From Anagrus nilaparvatae (taxonomy: Eukaryota; Arthropoda; Insecta; Hymenoptera; Mymaridae), in assembly GCA_022575985.1 (NCBI GenBank), contig JAKSXM010000156.1:2294001-2358000 (forward strand): a stretch of DNA of 64,000 bases, in the 5' to 3' direction. Positions 60,441-64,000 of the stretch are shown piece after piece. A model generated the notes under the pieces. It did no database searches. It was not told where the DNA came from and saw only the letters and a program-made list of their open reading frames with translations. Position 1 is the first letter of the stretch. Each line of letters begins with the position of its first letter. The position numbers were made by a program, and so were the translations under genes.

Positions 60441-62195
60441 TCATATTGCTAAATCAGCATCAAAATCTGGATCATTCAGGAAAGTTAAATCTGGTTTTTC
60501 ATCGACTATGTCAATATCTTCGTCAATTCCATCATCGACTTCAAAATTTTTTTCTTTTTTAATTCTGCTTTCTATTTCTAAAACGCTTTGATTGCTATTT
60601 TTGCAAATATTTTTTTCACGGTGATCACCAAGACAAAATTTCGAACTAAACATTTTCTTGCAATATTCGCACTCTATTCCATCCAAAGTATCATAAAATG
60701 AAGTAAAATCACCATCTTTTATAAAGCTCAAGTCAGGTTTATGATCATACACTTCAATATCATCATCTTTAACTTCTTGAATCTCTGCATTATTTCTTTC
60801 TTCTTTAACATCACATCGAATCAAGAACACAAAACACTCTTTTATTCCGCTGTTTACCGTTATTTTTTTAACAATTTTTTGATTCCTAAAAGCTGTTTTT
60901 TTATCCCTTCTAAAGCTTATTTTTCTATTATTTCGATGTTTATTTTCGTGAACTTGAAGATGATATTTTAAGTCGCATTTCCTAAAAAATGTTTTACTGC
61001 ACTTTTCACAAGCAAATTTCGTTAGACATGATTGAATTTTTTCATGTACTCGAAGACTGCTTAATTGCTTAAAAGTCTTAGCACACTGCAAACATTTGTA
61101 GGGTCTGTCACCAGTATGCATACGAAGATGTCTTATCAGTTCAATTTTCTGAATAAATCTTTTGCCGCAATCATTACACTGAAATTTTTTTAAACCTAAG
61201 TGAATTTTTTCATGTACTCGAAGACTGCTTTGTTGCTTAAATGATTTTTTACACTGTAAACACTTATGAGGACTTTCACCAGTATGAATTTGAATATGCG
61301 TTTTTAGTTTAGCTTTTAAAATAAATCTTTTTCCGCAATTATTACACTCAAATTTTCTTGAACCTGAATGAATTATTTCATGCCTTCGAAGTTGACTTAA
61401 TTGCTTATAAATCTTATTACACTGTAAACACTTAAAAGGTCTTTCACCAGTATGAGTTCGATGATGTCTTTTCAGTTCAATTTTCTGAATAAATCTTTTG
61501 CCGCAATCATTACACTGAAATTTTTTTAAACCTAAGTGAATTTTTTCATGTAGTCGAAGACTGCTTAATTGCGTAAAAGTCTTAGCACACTGCAAACATT
61601 TGTAAGGTCTTTCATCAGTGTGTACTTGAAGATGGCTTTTTAAATAGTCTTTTCTAATAAATCTTTTGCCGCAATCATTACACTGAAATTTTTTTAAGCC
61701 TAAGTGAATTTTTTCATGTTCTCGAAGATTGCTTGATATTGTAAAAGTCTTAGCACACTGCAAACATTTGTATGGTCTTTCACCAGTGTGAATTTGATGA
61801 TGTTTTTTGAGGACATCTTTTGAAATAAACCTTTTTCCGCAATCATTGCACTCAAATTTTTTTAAGCCAGAATGAATTTTTTCATGTTTGCGAAGACCGC
61901 TTGATTGTCTAAAAGTTTTATTACACAGCAAACACTTATAAGGTCTTTCATCAGCGTGTACTTGAAGATGGATTTTTAAATTATCTTTTGTAATAAATCT
62001 TTTACCGCAATCATTGCACTCAAATTTTCTTAATCCTAAGTGAATTTTTTCATGTCGGTGAAGACTACCTATTTGTGTGAAAGTTTTTTGACACTGTTGA
62101 CATTTATGAAGACTTTTATCACTAGTTCTCGAAGATGTTATTTTCGAAGATTTTTTAAGGACTAATTTTGATCCAATATCTTTTATCTGTTTCAT
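60441..62195 (-). CDS. C2H2 zinc-finger protein, paralog C (intact, 584 aa)
   Basis: The best-preserved member of the cluster, predicted to be a nuclear DNA-binding protein. A Ser/Lys-rich leader (1-29) precedes fourteen tandem C2H2 fingers at residues 30-416 with strict 28-residue spacing. Odd fingers are of (H/Y)KCxxCxKTF type and even fingers of F(E/Q)CNDCGKRF type. Linkers alternate between TGERP-like (canonical) and (L/S)GLKKF, so the building block is a two-finger module. Finger 13 ends in Gln instead of His. Residues 417-450 are basic (NRKISFRRDKK, a likely nuclear signal), followed by CFVFLIRCDVKEE. Twin acidic motifs KPDLSFIKDGDF (482-502) and KPDLTFLNDPDF (563-584) flank a C2HC finger (C509, C512, H525, C531). 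IKKE and VKEE fit the SUMO-site consensus. No KRAB, ZAD or BTB domain is seen. The ATG at 62195 is supported by an in-frame TGA in the predicted 5'-UTR exon. DNA target unknown. Confidence 0.92.
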   Translation of the reverse strand: MKQIKDIGSKLVLKKSSKITSSRTSDKSLHKCQQCQKTFTQIGSLHRHEKIHLGLRKFECNDCGKRFITKDNLKIHLQVHADERPYKCLLCNKTFRQSSGLRKHEKIHSGLKKFECNDCGKRFISKDVLKKHHQIHTGERPYKCLQCAKTFTISSNLREHEKIHLGLKKFQCNDCGKRFIRKDYLKSHLQVHTDERPYKCLQCAKTFTQLSSLRLHEKIHLGLKKFQCNDCGKRFIQKIELKRHHRTHTGERPFKCLQCNKIYKQLSQLRRHEIIHSGSRKFECNNCGKRFILKAKLKTHIQIHTGESPHKCLQCKKSFKQQSSLRVHEKIHLGLKKFQCNDCGKRFIQKIELIRHLRMHTGDRPYKCLQCAKTFKQLSSLRVHEKIQSCLTKFACEKCSKTFFRKCDLKYHLQVHENKHRNNRKISFRRDKKTAFRNQKIVKKITVNSGIKECFVFLIRCDVKEERNNAEIQEVKDDDIEVYDHKPDLSFIKDGDFTSFYDTLDGIECEYCKKMFSSKFCLGDHREKNICKNSNQSVLEIESRIKKEKNFEVDDGIDEDIDIVDEKPDLTFLNDPDFDADLAI

Positions 62196-62850
62196 TATGC
62201 CTGAAATTATAATTATACTTAAAATTTGAAAAGTTTCACATTAAAATGTTTATAAAATGATAGCAATTTTTATGATAATTTAATATAATTATTAATTATT
62301 TAACTCAATCAAAATTTATATTTTATATTAATTATTACTAATTATTTAAATTAATTTCTGAGCAAAATAATTCAAAATCAATAATAAAAAGAAATCTAAT
62401 TAAAAATTGAGATATAATTATTAATATTTAATCGTTTTATACCTTTTCAAGAGTGAATATACGTCGATATTGAGTTTAATCTACTATTTAGTTGACACTC
62501 CAAGGGCACTGCGAGCAAACTATAACAATAAGTTGGAATTTGAATTTGTTGTGTTTACGTTTTTGTTCCATCAGTATATACACAAGAAAAAGTATATAAA
62601 TAGACGCGTTTGTTAACAATTAAAATATTTTGGATTTTAGTCAAAATTAAAGGTACTTTAAAAAAACACCATACTTTAAAAAAATGTATGAAATTTTATT
62701 TCACTTTTAATATTAATTGCAGATTTATTTAATTTAAAAAATTAATATCAAATTTATATGAAAAATTCGACGAGTTTTGCTTATAGCAGAGATTATTTAA
62801 TCTCTGCTTATAGTTACCTCACTATACTCAGTATCAGAATGCGTCAACGC
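62196..62850 (-). promoter_or_regulatory. 5' flank and 5'-UTR intron of gene C
   Basis: Predicted 5'-UTR intron 62201-62442 (donor GAAAAG|GTATAA, acceptor ATTTCAG), matching the gene B intron in position and edge sequence. Conserved blocks AACTCAATATCGAC and GCACTGCGAGCAAACTATAA lie upstream and could contain the transcription start. TATATAAATAGACG at about 62594-62607 reads as a TATA box on the + strand. Confidence 0.6.
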
Positions 62851-62867
62851 CCTCTGTTCCAAATAAT

Positions 62868-63320
62868 TTTAAATAACCAATCAAATCGCTTCTTCTCAAA
62901 TTCAAATTTTAATAAGTGACGTGTAGTAAAATCATCATATTTTAAAAGAAATTTAATTAATACATAAAATAGGTGATAATATTCAAATTTTTACAAGTAA
63001 AAATTACACCTATTTTATACTCTCAACTTATCAATTATTTTGGGGCGGGAGAAATGAAATAAAAAAAGCTTATTATATTTTATTTATTTTATTGATAATT
63101 AAATATTTTTTTATGTTATAAAATTACAATATTTTAATTTTTACAATTTTTTAATAAATTTTAAAAAAGTAAGTTTATACAATTCATGATTTTGAAAATT
63201 ACATGTTAAGCCTTTTCTAGGCTAGATATATAAAATTCTTTATTCCCGTGTGCTTTGACAAGCGCAATAGTCAAGGCGTCAAAAAAATTAATCTAATGTA
63301 GAAAGATTAAATTTTTATTT
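62868..63320 (-). repeat. Orphan copy of a zinc-finger gene 3' flank
   Basis: Homologous to 59960-60400 (3' flank of gene C), but the sequence departs from homology at about 63300 and no zinc-finger frame follows to the window end. It marks a duplication boundary or a lost fourth gene. Confidence 0.75.
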
Positions 63321-64000
63321 TTGATAGATCAACAACTAGCTATTTGAAGAAATAATTTAGCTAGTTTTTCAAAAACTTTAATGCCTCATAATTAATCAGA
63401 TATCTTAAATTTATTTAAATTTTTGAATTCCTATAAGTAAAGAATAAAATTAACAGGAAAGGCTAAATTGCTTCAGATTACTAAAATGACTTGTAATAAA
63501 AATTACAGCAGCAAATCCTACTGTTGGAACATTGCTTGAATTGCTTGCAAGCCTTTTTTAATTAGAGGTCATTTGGAATTCAAAATACTTATACCTAATA
63601 GTTTTATCTTATTTTTTAAAAAATTAAGCATTAAAAATAAAAGAATGGTAGCATTAATTTCCTATAAATTATTGAAAAGAAAAATTGTTAACGCTTCATG
63701 TCAAATAAGATTGGTCGTAAACTCAATTTTTGTCATAATAATTAATGCATTTAAATACATCTTAAGCAATCAATTACCATTCTAAAATTAGAATTGAATT
63801 ATTTATTAACATTTAAGAAATTTAAGCAATCTTGAAGGTAGGATTACTTATTTTTTAAATAAAAATAATTTTACTGCAATTTATCCATTAAGACAGTTTA
63901 AATCTCCCATTAATTAATACAAAATAAAAAAAATTAAGATGTAAAAAATATATCTGAATGTTCTATATTTACCTAAATTTTTTTATTCATAATGAAAATA
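63321..64000. other. AT-rich end of window, nothing recognised
   Basis: The frame at 63573-63785 has chance composition (Ile/Leu/Lys/Asn-rich) and no motif. No gene is called. Confidence 0.4.

Noticed and set aside
1..64000. CRISPR arrays, operons, bacterial promoters or prophage
   Set aside because: Repeats are eukaryotic-transposon-like, genes are spliced, and no regularly spaced short repeats are present.

Overview
The window looks like nuclear DNA from an insect, most likely an AT-rich hymenopteran. The evidence is a recognisable insect Shaw-type (Kv3) potassium channel gene, short 70-250 bp introns elsewhere, C2H2 zinc-finger genes, and a dense load of arthropod-type transposon remnants (Tigger/pogo, piggyBac-like, a non-LTR retrotransposon, many MITEs and fold-back elements). 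The species cannot be named from sequence alone. Base composition is strongly AT-dominated, so most short open frames in the window are chance frames.

Layout. Positions 1-19756 hold the 3' end of the Shaw gene on the + strand: an exon carrying the S6 helix and start of the cytoplasmic tail (1-394), a roughly 19.3 kb intron, and a small terminal exon (19692-19756). The intron is largely a repository of repeats: a MITE enclosing a fossil coding fragment (2084-2789), a tandem array with CpG-rich boxes and a TAGGA pentamer run (about 3295-5527), a TIR element (6232-6594), and a 1.96 kb near-perfect fold-back element (15669-17629). From about 19.8 to 51 kb there is no intact gene that I can support. 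This stretch is a graveyard of MITEs, palindromic elements (29920-30640, 47701-48381), a long-TIR element with a broken element-encoded protein (about 38570-40600), a GC-rich retroelement control region with duplicated RNA hairpins (about 40878-41660), a Tigger transposase remnant and a LINE endonuclease remnant (42091-43690).

Positions 51214-62195 hold a tandem cluster of three paralogous C2H2 zinc-finger genes, all on the - strand, here called A (51214-52731), B (56417-57975) and C (60441-62195). They share a two-finger repeat module, a basic region, a conserved CFxxLIRCD block and a C-terminal tail carrying two copies of a KPDLSFL motif. B is frameshifted inside nearly identical 168 bp module repeats and has lost the C-terminal C2HC finger. 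B and C also share their 5' flanks, including a predicted 5'-UTR intron. The 3' flank of C is repeated once more at 62868-63320 beyond gene C, which suggests a further lost or displaced copy.

The genes do not form a pathway. Shaw is a membrane channel. The zinc-finger cluster resembles a young, locally expanding family of nuclear DNA-binding proteins sitting among transposons.
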